The notes under the pieces were generated by a model. That model saw only the letters and a list, made by a program, of their open reading frames with translations, had not been told where the DNA came from and did no database searches. From assembly GCF_001552635.1 (NCBI RefSeq), contig NZ_BCRO01000031.1:124001-188000 (forward strand): DNA of 64,000 nt, written 5' to 3'. Shown here in pieces: positions 33,895-46,071 of the stretch. A program made the translations under genes and the position numbers. How positions within the stretch are numbered: position 1 is the stretch's first letter; every line of letters begins with the position of its first letter. This DNA comes from Actinomadura hibisca NBRC 15177 (lineage in GTDB: Bacteria; Actinomycetota; Actinomycetes; Streptosporangiales; Streptosporangiaceae).

Positions 33895-34509
33895 TCAGAG
33901 TTTGGGCGCCACTTCCAGATGCTCCCAAAGGATCTCGATGGGGAACGGGTCGGTGACGCTTGCGGCCACCGGGCCCATGTCGCGGTGCGTCGTGCCGATG
34001 TGCGTGTACCGGTCAACGCCGCCGACCAGGGCGTATCGCTCGATCGACACCGCTCCGATCTTGTCGAAGGACAGCAGCCAGTAGTGCGGGATGCCGGCGT
34101 TGGCGTACTCGCCCATCTTGTGGATGCGGTCGCGGCGTTCCGACCAGGTCGACAGGACCTCTGCCGCGATCAGGACGTGTTCCGCGGCGAGCTGTTCGAA
34201 GTCCGGAAGGCAACGGTGCAGTACCGCGTCGGGCTTGCGCGCCGTCGGCGGCACCTCCCACAGCAGCACATCGACCTCGGTGTTGGTCTCGTAGCACGCT
34301 CCCGGGCCGCTGCGTCGCATCTCCGCCACCGCCGCGTTCTCCAGGGCCATGGACAGGCGGGTGCCTACCTTCTGGTGTTCACGGCCCCGCTGCTCGCGGG
34401 GGACGGCGTAGCCGTCCACGATCTCCAGGTCACGGCGAACGTCCTCGTCGATCTCAAGGAACATCTCCCAGGTGATCGGATCGTGCTGCTGTTCATGCCA
34501 GACAGTCAT
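33895..34509 (-). CDS. Uma2-family putative endonuclease (DUF820)
   Basis: Encodes 204 aa. The restriction-endonuclease-like fold is indicated by ETNTEVDVLL, RKPDAVLHRC (Asp of PD) and LIAAEVLSTWSERRDRIHKM GEYANAGIPHYWLL, the ExxS...K pattern and the highly conserved YANAGIPHYWL end of Uma2 proteins. Function in actinobacteria is unknown; they occur in many copies. GAAGGT precedes ATG 34509, and an imperfect palindrome lies upstream. Confidence 0.9.
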   Translation of the reverse strand: MTVWHEQQHDPITWEMFLEIDEDVRRDLEIVDGYAVPREQRGREHQKVGTRLSMALENAAVAEMRRSGPGACYETNTEVDVLLWEVPPTARKPDAVLHRCLPDFEQLAAEHVLIAAEVLSTWSERRDRIHKMGEYANAGIPHYWLLSFDKIGAVSIERYALVGGVDRYTHIGTTHRDMGPVAASVTDPFPIEILWEHLEVAPKL

Positions 34510-34522
34510 GCTCGCAACCTTC

Positions 34523-34548
34523 AGATCTGTAGAGGACTCTGCAGATCT
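34523..34548. repeat. 26-nt palindrome AGATCTGTAGAG-GA-CTCTGCAGATCT
   Basis: Twelve base pairs with one mismatch around a GA centre, 14 bases upstream of the Uma2 start and therefore in its leader or promoter. A regulator site or an RNA hairpin are both possible. Confidence 0.5.
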
Positions 34549-34824
34549 TATGTGCCATGCGCCGTCCTGGCCCTGAGGAGCGGGACGTCGTCCAGAGCGC
34601 CGTCGTCTCCGACGGCTCGCGGACGAGCAGCGGTGAAAGCCGCGTGGCGAAGGCGGCGGGACCAGAAACCGTGCCTCTGCTCGCGGCCGTCCGCGCGCAG
34701 CCTGGCCGGACGCCCGACGTTCCCCCGGCCGAATTCGGGTTCGGGTCGGCTCTTTGGGTCTTTTCTGTCGCGTGCGGCTTGACGTTTTCCACGTGCGCGT
34801 GCGATCCTGACTACGGGATCGAGG

Positions 34825-34842
34825 TTGACAATTAATATAGGT
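34825..34842 (+). promoter_or_regulatory. candidate rpoB promoter (-35 TTGACA)
   Basis: A consensus TTGACA at 34825-34830 is followed by AT-rich attaatataggt, rare in this genome. No -10 box fits at 17-18 bases, so the exact start is unresolved; the AT patch still marks the likely promoter of the orphan rpoB. Confidence 0.4.
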
Positions 34843-34974
34843 GTGGACATTTGTCTGCCTGTTGGCTTATGCTGCCTCTTCGCGCTGCCCTCGGCATCCC
34901 TTCTCCGCATCGGCTGTGATGTCGTCCGGCGTGCGTGTTAGCCAGTCCGCCGCGATCCCTCGGAAGGACATCTG

Positions 34975-38442
<3,468 letters not shown>

Positions 38443-38457
38443 GGCACGGCCGACCGC

Positions 38458-38497
38458 CCCGGGAACCGTCCACCGAAACCGCCGGACGGTTCCCGGG
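38458..38497 (+). terminator. terminator directly after rpoB
   Basis: A 14-bp perfect stem (38458-38471 with 38484-38497) and 12-base loop, 15 bases after the rpoB stop. It shows that this rpoB is transcribed alone. Confidence 0.85.
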
Positions 38498-38536
38498 CCG
38501 GCCACCGGACGGGCCGGACCGTGAGCGGGGGGAGGC

Positions 38537-38815
38537 TCACGGGTTCGTCTTCGCCTGCGGCGTCGGGTACACCGGCGTGCGGCGGCCCGCCAGGCCCAGC
38601 GCCACCAGGATGCGGCCGACGGCGGGCCAGCGCTGCTCGACCAGCCGCGCCAGCGCGTAGTAGACGGCGGTGACGATGCCGACGGCCGCGACCGTCAGCG
38701 GCGCGCTGGTGTTCTCGTCCAGCACGATGCCGGTCTTGGCGGCGAGCCAGGTCACCAGCGCGCCGATCGCGACCGGCACCCAGGTGCGGATCAGGCTCAC
38801 GACGTAGTCGTCCAC
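38537..38815 (-). CDS. small holin-like membrane protein
   Basis: Encodes 92 aa with two hydrophobic segments (TWVPVAIGALVTWLAAKTGI and APLTVAAVGIVTAVYYALAR) and a charged C-terminal tail. Size and layout are like actinophage holins. It is downstream of a peptidoglycan amidase on the same strand. The function is inferred from this context; it could equally be a small unrelated membrane protein. Confidence 0.6.
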   Translation of the reverse strand: MDDYVVSLIRTWVPVAIGALVTWLAAKTGIVLDENTSAPLTVAAVGIVTAVYYALARLVEQRWPAVGRILVALGLAGRRTPVYPTPQAKTNP

Positions 38816-38932
38816 GGCGACCTCCTCAGGTCACTCTGCGGTCTCGCGCGCTGCGTCCGTCGGCTCGGCGGCGACGGCCAGGCGCCTCTTCCGTTGTGCC
38901 GTCCGGGACGCCGGGGCGTCCCGTCCCGGGGC

Positions 38933-39664
38933 CTATGCCTGCTGCTTCTCCCGCAGCAGGTCCAGCACCTGGTCGAGCTTGCTCTCCAGGCTCGCGACCT
39001 TCGCCTCCAGGCTCTTGACCTTGGCGTTGGTCTCGGTGTTCTGCCGGTAGCCCCACACCAGGTAGGAGCCGGGGGTCCAGTACTTGTTGCCGCCCGCGGC
39101 GGTCTCGGGCGGCGACTCGATGATTCCGTCGGTCAGCCAGACGTCCTTCACGCTGGGCAAGTCGTCCTCCTCGTGAGGGGTTCCGGTGAGGCTGCCGTCG
39201 CGGACCATCCCGTAGAGGATGGAGCCGGGGCAGCTGGTGGAGATGAAGTCGCGGTGGCCTCTGACAGCCCCGGCGACGCCCTTGCCGCGCAGCCAGGCGC
39301 GCAGCTCCTTGAACGCGTTGACCTGCTCGGACGTCGGGCGCTCGGCGTCGCCGGAACAGAACGTCACGCTCGTCCAGGTGGTGTTGCCGCCGGGCTGGGC
39401 GGCCTGCACGCGGCCGAAACCGCGGCCCTCCATCACGACGCCGTGTGGACAGACCGCGAAGGAATATCCGATATCGGCCCAGTTGCGAGATGGGCCCATA
39501 TGGAACTTGCGGGTGTTGCGCCAGTAGGTGCGGCACGCGTCGTGGCCCTTGCGGGCGAGTCCCTGGTTCGCGCCGTCGTAGTGGACGACCAGGCCGTTCT
39601 TGCAAGGCGCGGTGCCGGCCGCAGTGCCCGGCCAGCCGAACACCGACCTCTTCTCCAGCTTCAT
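38933..39664 (-). CDS. PGRP/amidase_2-type N-acetylmuramoyl-L-alanine amidase (endolysin-like)
   Basis: Encodes 243 aa from ATG 39664 (GGAAGGA site). Zinc ligands are visible: His in LVVHYDG, and His and Cys in RGHRDFISTSCPGSILYGM; GYSFAVCPHGVVMEGRGFGR is typical of the PGRP fold. The C-terminus is a coiled coil of about five heptads (KVKSLEAKVASLESKLDQVL). No signal peptide, so export would need a holin, as in phage endolysins. The holin-like gene follows. Confidence 0.88.
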   Translation of the reverse strand: MKLEKRSVFGWPGTAAGTAPCKNGLVVHYDGANQGLARKGHDACRTYWRNTRKFHMGPSRNWADIGYSFAVCPHGVVMEGRGFGRVQAAQPGGNTTWTSVTFCSGDAERPTSEQVNAFKELRAWLRGKGVAGAVRGHRDFISTSCPGSILYGMVRDGSLTGTPHEEDDLPSVKDVWLTDGIIESPPETAAGGNKYWTPGSYLVWGYRQNTETNAKVKSLEAKVASLESKLDQVLDLLREKQQA

Positions 39665-39866
39665 CCGCGTCCTTCCACGTCCGGTTCGGGAAGCGGTGGC
39701 ACGGGGGCCTCCGCTACCTCCAGGACACCTTTTGCTCCATTCGGTGCGGAGCAAACCAGGTCGGATCAGGATATGGGTCGCAGATGCCGATGCGCTTGCG
39801 GTGTGAGGTTTTTTGCCGTCCCGGTGGTACGCCGCCGTGCGGGCGTGCGGATCACCGCTGCCAAGG

Positions 39867-39905
39867 CGAAGGCCGCCGTCCCGTGTCGGGGAACGGCGGC
39901 CTTCG
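39867..39905 (-). terminator. terminator after ctaD
   Basis: A 13-bp perfect stem (39867-39879 with 39893-39905) with a 13-base loop, 22 bases downstream of the ctaD stop on the minus strand. Confidence 0.8.
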
Positions 39906-39926
39906 TGAGCAGGCGGGGCGGCGCGG

Positions 39927-41582
39927 TCAGTCCAGTGCCTTCCTGTCGGTGCCGACGTGCGGGTAGTGCAGGTCGAACGCCGGACGCTCGGAGCGGATCC
40001 GCGGGATGGAGTTGAAGTTGTGCCGTGGCGGCGGGCACGAGGTGGCCCATTCCAGCGAGTTGCCGTGTCCCCACGGGTCGTCGACCGTGATCTTCGGTGC
40101 CCTCTTGTGGGTCAGGTAGAGGTTGTAGAGGAAGGGCAACATCGAGCAGCCGAGGAGGAACGAGAAGATCGTGGAGACCTGGTTCAGGCCGACGAACTCG
40201 TCGGCGTAGTCGGCGTAGCGGCGCGGCATGCCGGCCGCGCCCAGCCAGTGCTGCACCAGGAAGGTGCCGTGGAAGCCGATGAACAACATCCAGAACTGGA
40301 TCTTGCCCAGGGTCTCGTTCAGCCGCTTGCCGGTGAACTTGGGCCACCAGAAGTAGAAGCCGGCGAACATCGCGAACACCACCGTGCCGAAGACCGTGTA
40401 GTGGAAGTGCGCCACCACGAAGTAGGAGTCGGAGACCTGGAAGTCCATCGGCGGCGAGGCCAGGATGACGCCGGTCAGGCCGCCGAACAGGAAGGTGACC
40501 AGGAAGCCGATCGACCACAACATCGGTGTCTCGAACGTCAGTTGCCCCCGCCACAACGTGCCCGCCCAGTTGAAGAACTTCACGCCGGTGGGCACGGCGA
40601 TGAGCAGCGACATGAACGAGAAGAACGGCAGCAGCACCTGGCCGGTCACGAACATGTGGTGCGCCCACACCGTCACCGACAGGCCGGAGATGGCGATGGT
40701 GGCGAACACCAGGCTCACGTAGCCGAAGATCGGCTTGCGGCTGAACACCGGGAGGATCTCGGTCACGATGCCGAAGAAGGGCAACGCGATGATGTAGACC
40801 TCGGGGTGCCCGAAGAACCAGAACAGGTGCTGCCACAACAACGAGCCGCCCGTCGCGCCGTCGAAGATGTGCGCGCCGAACTTGCGGTCGGCCTCCAGGG
40901 CCAGCAGCGCGGCGGCCAGCACCGGGAAGGCCAGCAGCACCAGGATCGAGGTGAGCAGGATGTTCCAGGTGAAGATCGGCATCCGGAACATCGTCATGCC
41001 GGGCGCGCGCATGCACAGGATCGTGGTGATGAAGTTGACCGCGCCCATGATCGTGCCGAAACCCGACATCGCCAGGCCCATCACCCACATGTCACCGCCG
41101 ATGCCCGGCGAGCGGACCGCGTCCGACAGCGGGGCGTAGGCGGTCCACCCGAAGGCCGCCGCGCCGTTCGGGGTGAGGAACCCCGCGACGGCGATCAGGC
41201 TGCCGAACAGGTAGAGCCAGTAGGCCAGCATGTTCATGCGGGGGAACGCGACGTCGGGCGCGCCGATCTGCAACGGCATGATCACGTTGGCGAAGCCCGC
41301 GAACAGCGGCGTGGCGAACATCAGCAACATCACCGTGCCGTGCATGGTGAACGCCTGGTTGAACTGCTCGTTGTTGAGCATCTGCAGGCCGGTTTCGAGC
41401 AGTTCGGCCCGGATGCCCAGCGCCAGCACGCCGCCGAACAGGAAGAAGGCGAACGACGTGATCAGGTAGAGGTAGCCGATCTTCTTATGGTCGGTGGAGG
41501 AGAGCCAGTCGGCGACCAGCCGCCCCTTGCGGGTGCGGGGACCGGGAGCCGGGACGGCGACGGTGGCCTGGGTGGTGGTCAT
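39927..41582 (-). CDS. ctaD: cytochrome c oxidase subunit I
   Basis: Encodes 551 aa with 12 membrane helices. Catalytic features are complete: heme a ligand in [14 protein letters not shown], the CuB His-Tyr pair in FFGHPEVYI, CuB histidines in VWAHHMF, and heme a/a3 ligands in [11 protein letters not shown]. It is the proton-pumping core of the aa3 oxidase in the membrane. No ctaC, ctaE or ctaF is adjacent, so either the other subunits are elsewhere or this is a second copy. Confidence 0.96.
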   Translation of the reverse strand: MTTTQATVAVPAPGPRTRKGRLVADWLSSTDHKKIGYLYLITSFAFFLFGGVLALGIRAELLETGLQMLNNEQFNQAFTMHGTVMLLMFATPLFAGFANVIMPLQIGAPDVAFPRMNMLAYWLYLFGSLIAVAGFLTPNGAAAFGWTAYAPLSDAVRSPGIGGDMWVMGLAMSGFGTIMGAVNFITTILCMRAPGMTMFRMPIFTWNILLTSILVLLAFPVLAAALLALEADRKFGAHIFDGATGGSLLWQHLFWFFGHPEVYIIALPFFGIVTEILPVFSRKPIFGYVSLVFATIAISGLSVTVWAHHMFVTGQVLLPFFSFMSLLIAVPTGVKFFNWAGTLWRGQLTFETPMLWSIGFLVTFLFGGLTGVILASPPMDFQVSDSYFVVAHFHYTVFGTVVFAMFAGFYFWWPKFTGKRLNETLGKIQFWMLFIGFHGTFLVQHWLGAAGMPRRYADYADEFVGLNQVSTIFSFLLGCSMLPFLYNLYLTHKRAPKITVDDPWGHGNSLEWATSCPPPRHNFNSIPRIRSERPAFDLHYPHVGTDRKALD

Positions 41583-41942
41583 CTGTGTCGGTCATCCCTG
41601 TCGGTGTCGGTCCGCGGTGCCGAACGGCCGACGCCGGCGGCGTCCGGGCCCCGTGCCCCTAGAGCGGGAAACAGCGGCCGAACCGCACGACAGTGCGAGA
41701 TCGGCCGATAACAGTCCGCATGGTTCTTGTTGGAATGATTACCGACAGGCGGGGCCGGCCAACGTTGCGCCGAGTAAACGATCTCAATCTTTTGGACAGG
41801 TTTTCCGCGTACACCGGATGCCGACCGGGCGCGAGGACATGCAGGCGGCCTCGTAGGGAAAGCCTTGTTTGGTTCTACGTGGCTATTTCTCCACGGGGCG
41901 AAGTGAAGGAAAGGAAGGAGGGTTGTGCGATAGGGGGCTCTG
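41583..41942. other. intergenic region between divergent ctaD and amine oxidase genes
   Basis: No gene supported. It must hold both promoters. A purine-rich run (ggaaaggaaggagggttgtg at 41908-41927) looks like a ribosome-binding site without an open frame of its own. Confidence 0.45.
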
Positions 41943-43274
41943 GTGGACCGTCGCGCCGTCGACGTCGTGGTGGCAGGTGCCGGGTTCGCCGGTCTGGCCG
42001 CCGCTCACCGGCTGGTCGAGGCCGGGTTGCGGGTGGCTCTGGTCGAGGCTCGCGACCGAGTGGGCGGGCGTGCGCTGTCCCGCGTCCTGCCTGACGGGAC
42101 GCACCTGGATCTAGGCGGTCAGTGGGTGGGGCCCACCCAGTACGAGATGCAGAAGCTCATCGCGCAGTACGGGACGGAGAGCTACCCGACGCCTGAATTC
42201 GGGCAGGCGGTCATCGACTACGAGGGCGAGCATGTCGGGGAAATGCCCTCGGAGGCGCGCAGGCTCTGTGCGGAACTCGACCGGCTCAGCCGGGAGATAT
42301 CCGCGAACGCTCCCTGGGAGCACCCACAAGCGCGATTGTGGGACGGCCAGACCCTCGCCTCATGGCTGGCGGGCGCGACCGACGACCCCGTGGCCGCACG
42401 AGCGGCGGCGAGGCAGACCGCCGGAGCGCTCCTGTCGCTCGACGCGGCGGACGCCTCGCTGCTGGAGACGCTGTTCTACCTGGCCAGCGCCGGAGGACTG
42501 GACGTTCTGGTCGGCTACGAAGGGGGCGCGCAGTCGCACCGTCTCGTCGGCGGACCACAAGCGCTCGCCGAACGTATGGCGGACGCTCTGCCCGCCAGGA
42601 CGGTTCATCTTGGCGAGCCTGTGCGGCGGATCGAGCACGGCGGCGGCAAAGTGGTAGTCCACTCCGACGGGCTCCGGTTGGAAGCGACGGCCGCTATCGT
42701 CGCCGTCCCCGCCGTTCTCGTAGGCCGCATCGACTACGAGCCGCCTCTACCGGCCGTACGGGACGGGTGCACGCAGCGGATGGCCGCCGGATACGCCATC
42801 AAGACCCACGCCGTCTACCGCGAGCCGTTCTGGCGGGATCGCGGGCTGTCCGGCGTCAGCTTCAGCAGTTGTGGAGTGCTCACTGAGACCGTCGACAACA
42901 CCCCGCCGACGGGACCCAGCGCGGTCCTGACCGGTTTCGCCTACGGAGCCGACGCCCTCCGGCTGCGCGCCCTGGACGCGCGAGCCCGCCGCGAGGTGGT
43001 CGTGGCCCGCCTTGCCGAACTGTTCGGCGATCAGGCCCGCGACGTGCAGGAGTTCGTGGAGTTCGACTGGCTGGCCGAGCCCTGGACGCGCGGTTGCTTC
43101 TCCGGCCACCTGGCTCCCGGAGGTTGGACGGGCTTCGGCCGGGCGCTGCGCGAACCGGTCGGCCCGCTGCACTGGGCCGGGACCGAGACCGCCACCCGCT
43201 GGAACGGGTACTTCGACGGCGCGGTCCAGTCCGGCCGCCGCGCGGCCGACGAGGTGGTTGAGTCCTTGCGGTAA
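41943..43274 (+). CDS. flavin-containing amine oxidase
   Basis: Encodes 443 aa from GTG 41943. FAD-binding GxGxxG is in VVVAGAGFAGLAAAHRLVEA, with VEARDRVGGR and LDLGGQWVGP as in monoamine oxidases. The C-terminal FAD signature is HWAGTETATRWNGYFDGAVQSG. The SHRLVGGPQALAERMADAL segment fits flavin monoamine oxidases that oxidise primary or polyamines to aldehydes with H2O2. Substrate unknown. It is divergent from ctaD and stands alone. Confidence 0.92.
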   Translation: MDRRAVDVVVAGAGFAGLAAAHRLVEAGLRVALVEARDRVGGRALSRVLPDGTHLDLGGQWVGPTQYEMQKLIAQYGTESYPTPEFGQAVIDYEGEHVGEMPSEARRLCAELDRLSREISANAPWEHPQARLWDGQTLASWLAGATDDPVAARAAARQTAGALLSLDAADASLLETLFYLASAGGLDVLVGYEGGAQSHRLVGGPQALAERMADALPARTVHLGEPVRRIEHGGGKVVVHSDGLRLEATAAIVAVPAVLVGRIDYEPPLPAVRDGCTQRMAAGYAIKTHAVYREPFWRDRGLSGVSFSSCGVLTETVDNTPPTGPSAVLTGFAYGADALRLRALDARARREVVVARLAELFGDQARDVQEFVEFDWLAEPWTRGCFSGHLAPGGWTGFGRALREPVGPLHWAGTETATRWNGYFDGAVQSGRRAADEVVESLR

Positions 43275-43436
43275 GCCCGTCACGGCACCAGGGGCCGCAC
43301 CAGGCGCAGCGAACCCCCGTGTCCCAGCCGTACCCGGACCGTGATCACGGCGAACACCCGCCATCTCCTTGATCACTCATGACCGGCTCCGGGCGTGTCG
43401 GCGCCGTCCACCGCTGCAATCCGCCAGAATCAGCAC

Positions 43437-43805
43437 ATGTTGCGAGTCGGATCGGTCGTGCTGGGTGTCGCTGACGTGCCGCGTGCGGCCGCGTTCTGGA
43501 CGGAGGCGCTGGGCTACGTCGCGCGCGAGCAGACGAAGGACACCTGGGTGGTGCTGGAACCTGCGAAGGGGGCCGGTGTGCAACTGGCGCTCGGTTACAG
43601 CGAGACGCAGGTCCAGGAGCACCCGCGCGTCCACCTGGACCTGTACGTCGAGGACGCCGCCGAGCAGACCGCCGAGATCGAACGCCTGGTGTCCCTGGGC
43701 GCCCAGCACGTCGACTGGGACCTCTACCCCGACGACCCCGACTTCGTCGTGCTGGCCGACCCCGAGGGCAACCGCTTCTGCGTCATCAACAGCGGCCACC
43801 ACTGA
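43437..43805 (+). CDS. VOC-family protein
   Basis: Encodes 122 aa. VLGVADVPRAAAFWTEALGY, VHLDLYVEDAAEQTAEIERL and FVVLADPEGNRFCVINS are the two glyoxalase-fold modules; HVDWDLYPDDPDFVVLADPE is typical of actinobacterial glyoxalase-like proteins. No ribosome-binding site is seen before ATG 43437, and a CAGAAT box sits 5 bases upstream, so the message may be leaderless. It is 34 bp before an ECF sigma gene and perhaps co-transcribed. Confidence 0.87.
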   Translation: MLRVGSVVLGVADVPRAAAFWTEALGYVAREQTKDTWVVLEPAKGAGVQLALGYSETQVQEHPRVHLDLYVEDAAEQTAEIERLVSLGAQHVDWDLYPDDPDFVVLADPEGNRFCVINSGHH

Positions 43806-43839
43806 TTTCTGCGGCCAGGGCACCGCAAAAACGGGGGAT

Positions 43840-44823
43840 ATGCTCCGGCGGGTGACTTCCACCGAGGACTTCGCCGTGCGGGCCGAGGCACACCGTCGCG
43901 AATTGCGGGTGCACTGCTACCGGCTGGCAGGCAGCTTCGACGAGGCCGAGGACCTGGTGCAGGAGACGCTGCTGCGCGCCTGGCGCAGCCGCGACCAGCT
44001 TGAGGACGGCGCGAGCCTCCGCGCCTGGCTCTACAAGATCGCGACCAACACCTGCCTCGACTTCCTGCGCCGCGTCGACCGCCGGCCCCGCACGTACGCG
44101 CCGGTGGCGGGCATGGACCACGGCGACGGGACGCCCCCGGACTTCCTGGAGTGGCTGCAACCCTTCCCCGACGCCCTCCTCGACCCCGAACGGCCCGACG
44201 AGGAGGCCGTCGCGCGGGAGACCGTCGAGCTGGTCTTCCTCATCGCGATCCAGCACCTCACCCCGCAGCAGCGGGCGGTGTTCGTGTTCCGCGAGGTGCT
44301 CGGCTGGACGGCCGCCGAGACCGCGGCGGCGATGGACCTGAGCGTCGCGTCGGTCAACAGCGCGTTGCAGCGCGCCAAGCCGGGCCTGCGCCGGCACCTG
44401 CCCGAGGACCGCGCGCAGTGGAGCACCCAGGGGCCGACCGCCGAAGAGCGCAAGGTGATCGACGCCTACATGGCCGTCTCGCAGAGCGGGAACCTGGACG
44501 GCATCGCCGACCTGCTCACCAGCGACATCGTGCTGACGATGCCGCCGAACCCGTTCTGGTTCACCTCGCGCGCGGCGATGATGGCGTTCGTGGGGCAGAG
44601 CCTGAACCCGGTGGTGCCGATGTACCTGGGGGAGTGGAAGTACCTGCCCGCGGCGGTCAACCGGATGCCCGCCGTCGCCGGGTACGTGCGCCGTCCGGGC
44701 ACCACGATCTTCCGCGCGCAGACGCTCGAAGCGCTGCGCGTGCGGGACGGCAGGATCGCCGAGATCACGACCTTCGAGCCGCACCTGCTCGCGGCCTTCG
44801 GGATGCCGCTGGTGATCCGCTGA
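43840..44823 (+). CDS. ECF sigma factor with C-terminal SnoaL-like domain
   Basis: Encodes 327 aa. Region 2 is HRRELRVHCYRLAGSFDEAE DLVQETLLRAWRSRDQ; region 4 is LTPQQRAVFVFREVLGWTAA ETAAAMDLSVASVNSALQRA. A SnoaL-like domain follows (ERKVIDAYMAVSQSGNLDGI, then GRIAEITTFEPHLL). It lacks the WLPEP/NPDKL marks of ECF41, and resembles the SigG-like ECF56 group. No anti-sigma gene is nearby; the extra domain probably regulates activity. Start ATG 43840 is close to a GGGGG run; GTG 43852 is the alternative. Confidence 0.9.
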   Translation: MLRRVTSTEDFAVRAEAHRRELRVHCYRLAGSFDEAEDLVQETLLRAWRSRDQLEDGASLRAWLYKIATNTCLDFLRRVDRRPRTYAPVAGMDHGDGTPPDFLEWLQPFPDALLDPERPDEEAVARETVELVFLIAIQHLTPQQRAVFVFREVLGWTAAETAAAMDLSVASVNSALQRAKPGLRRHLPEDRAQWSTQGPTAEERKVIDAYMAVSQSGNLDGIADLLTSDIVLTMPPNPFWFTSRAAMMAFVGQSLNPVVPMYLGEWKYLPAAVNRMPAVAGYVRRPGTTIFRAQTLEALRVRDGRIAEITTFEPHLLAAFGMPLVIR

Positions 44824-44923
44824 GAATTCTTTCTCGGGACCCGATGAGTCGCCGGGAAGCCGTACGTCCTATGGGCATGAACGGCGCGCGACGGGCGCGC
44901 CGCACAGCCTCAGGGAGACGGAC

Positions 44924-45703
44924 ATGCAGCGACTTCAGAACCGCACCGCCATCATCTGGGGCGGCGCCGGGTCGATCGGCACCGCCACCGCCCGCCGCTT
45001 CGCCGAGGAGGGCGCGACCGTCTACCTCGCCGGGACGACCGAGGCCACGCTGAAGGACGCGGCCACCACCACCGGCGCCGCCGGCTACGGCGTGGTCGAC
45101 GTGCTCGACGAGGACGCCGTCACCGCGTTCATCGCGCGCGTCGTCGCCGAGACGGGGCGGCTCGACGTGTCGTTCAACGTGGCCGCCCGCGGCGACGTCC
45201 ACGGCACCCCGCTGCTGGAGATCCCGGCCGCCGACTTCGTCAAGCCCGTGACGCGGGGCATCACCGGCTCCTTCCACACCGCCCGCGCCGCCGCCCGGCA
45301 GATGGTGGCGCAGGGATCGGGCGTCGTCGTCGAGCTCGACAGCGCGTCGGGACGCGGCAGCGGGCCGAACATGGGCGGCACCGGCGCGGCCGACGGCGCC
45401 AAGGACGCGCTGGTCCGCGACCTCGCCCAGGAGGTCGGACCGAGCGGCGTCCGGGTCGTCGGCATCTGGACCGCCGGGCTCACCGACAGCCTGACCGCCG
45501 AGAAGCTCGGCGCGACGCTGGGCGCTCCGGTGCCGCAGGAGATGGTCGACACCATCATCGCCAACCTCGACTCGTTGCGGATGACCCGGAAGTCCCCGGT
45601 GACGACGCAGATCGCCGCGACCGCCGCCTTCCTGGCCTCCGACGACGCGGCCGCGATCACCGCGACCTGGATCAACGCGACCGCCGGAATGTTCCCGAGC
45701 TGA
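44924..45703 (+). CDS. SDR-family protein lacking the catalytic tyrosine
   Basis: Encodes 259 aa. The cofactor motif is WGGAGSIGTATARRFAEEGA, and NVAARG replaces NNAG. At the active site the usual YxxxK is missing: the region reads GGTGAADGAKDALVRDLAQE, with no Tyr. The end (FLASDDAAAITATWINATAG) is classical. So it may use another residue or have lost catalysis. It is 100 bp downstream of the ECF sigma gene, a possible target. Confidence 0.88.
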   Translation: MQRLQNRTAIIWGGAGSIGTATARRFAEEGATVYLAGTTEATLKDAATTTGAAGYGVVDVLDEDAVTAFIARVVAETGRLDVSFNVAARGDVHGTPLLEIPAADFVKPVTRGITGSFHTARAAARQMVAQGSGVVVELDSASGRGSGPNMGGTGAADGAKDALVRDLAQEVGPSGVRVVGIWTAGLTDSLTAEKLGATLGAPVPQEMVDTIIANLDSLRMTRKSPVTTQIAATAAFLASDDAAAITATWINATAGMFPS

Positions 45704-45730
45704 ACCACCACGACGCGCGGCAGCGCCGAG

Positions 45731-45772
45731 TCCGGTGGGACGCCGTATCAACAGATACGGCGTCCCACCGGA
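45731..45772 (+). terminator. strong terminator after the SDR gene
   Basis: A perfect 19-bp stem (45731-45749 with 45754-45772) closed by AACA, 27 bases after the SDR stop. It ends the VOC-sigma-SDR region. Confidence 0.9.
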
Positions 45773-45905
45773 TCACACTTCTCGGCGCGGCCTCGATCCC
45801 GTCCACGACGCCGAGAGCAAAGAAGACGACGATGTACGCCGCACGCGGGGAAGGCACGGCCAGCCTTGACCGCGAGCACGCAGAAAGCGGGCCGCGCACT
45901 CGGAC

Positions 45906-45992
45906 CAGCCCGGCGCGACGCCACCACTCGGCGGCGCGGCGTTCGACGGGACGCAGGCCGAGAACGGAGTGGAACAACGCGATGTGGGCCAT
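45906..45992 (-). pseudogene. N-terminal remnant of a dienelactone-hydrolase-like gene
   Basis: MAHIALFHSVLGLRPVERRA followed by AEWWRRAGL resembles the start of dienelactone hydrolase family proteins (xxVLFHHxxGLTPGVxxFADxLRAAGH). The similarity stops after about 29 codons and the frame then loses composition. The assignment rests on this short piece only. Confidence 0.4.
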
Positions 45993-46041
45993 GAGATCAT
46001 CGTGCTGGATGGAGCCGTTGTGCGGATATCGGCCCGATGGC

Positions 46042-46062
46042 TTGCGCCTGACGCAGGGTCAA
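46042..46062. promoter_or_regulatory. 21-bp imperfect dyad, candidate MerR-type operator
   Basis: Arms TTGnnCCTG and CAGGnnCAA flank ACG: seven of nine positions pair. It lies 10 bases before the first possible start of the hydrolase-MerR operon. MerR regulators bind dyads of this length in long-spacer promoters. Promoter boxes are not clear. Confidence 0.4.
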
Positions 46063-46071
46063 CCTTTCAGC

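Larger units (their letters stand above)
34510..34974. other. intergenic region upstream of the orphan rpoB
   Basis: No supported gene. It contains a 26-base imperfect palindrome at 34523-34548 and an AT-rich promoter-like patch near 34825-34860, followed by a ~115-base leader before the rpoB start. The ribosomal protein genes rplJ and rplL, normally upstream of rpoB, are absent. Confidence 0.6.
45773..46071. other. intergenic region with a gene remnant and a dyad
   Basis: Apart from the short hydrolase remnant at 45906-45992 and the dyad at 46042-46062, no gene is supported here. Confidence 0.45.

Noticed and set aside
38519..38542. Second hairpin overlapping the holin-like stop codon
   Set aside because: An 8-bp stem with a G-rich loop is present, but it is short and lies partly in the coding sequence, so it was not listed as a terminator.
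39957..41711. A 584-codon open frame antisense to ctaD
   Set aside because: Low-complexity Arg/Gly/Glu-rich product opposite a highly conserved gene; no ribosome-binding site.
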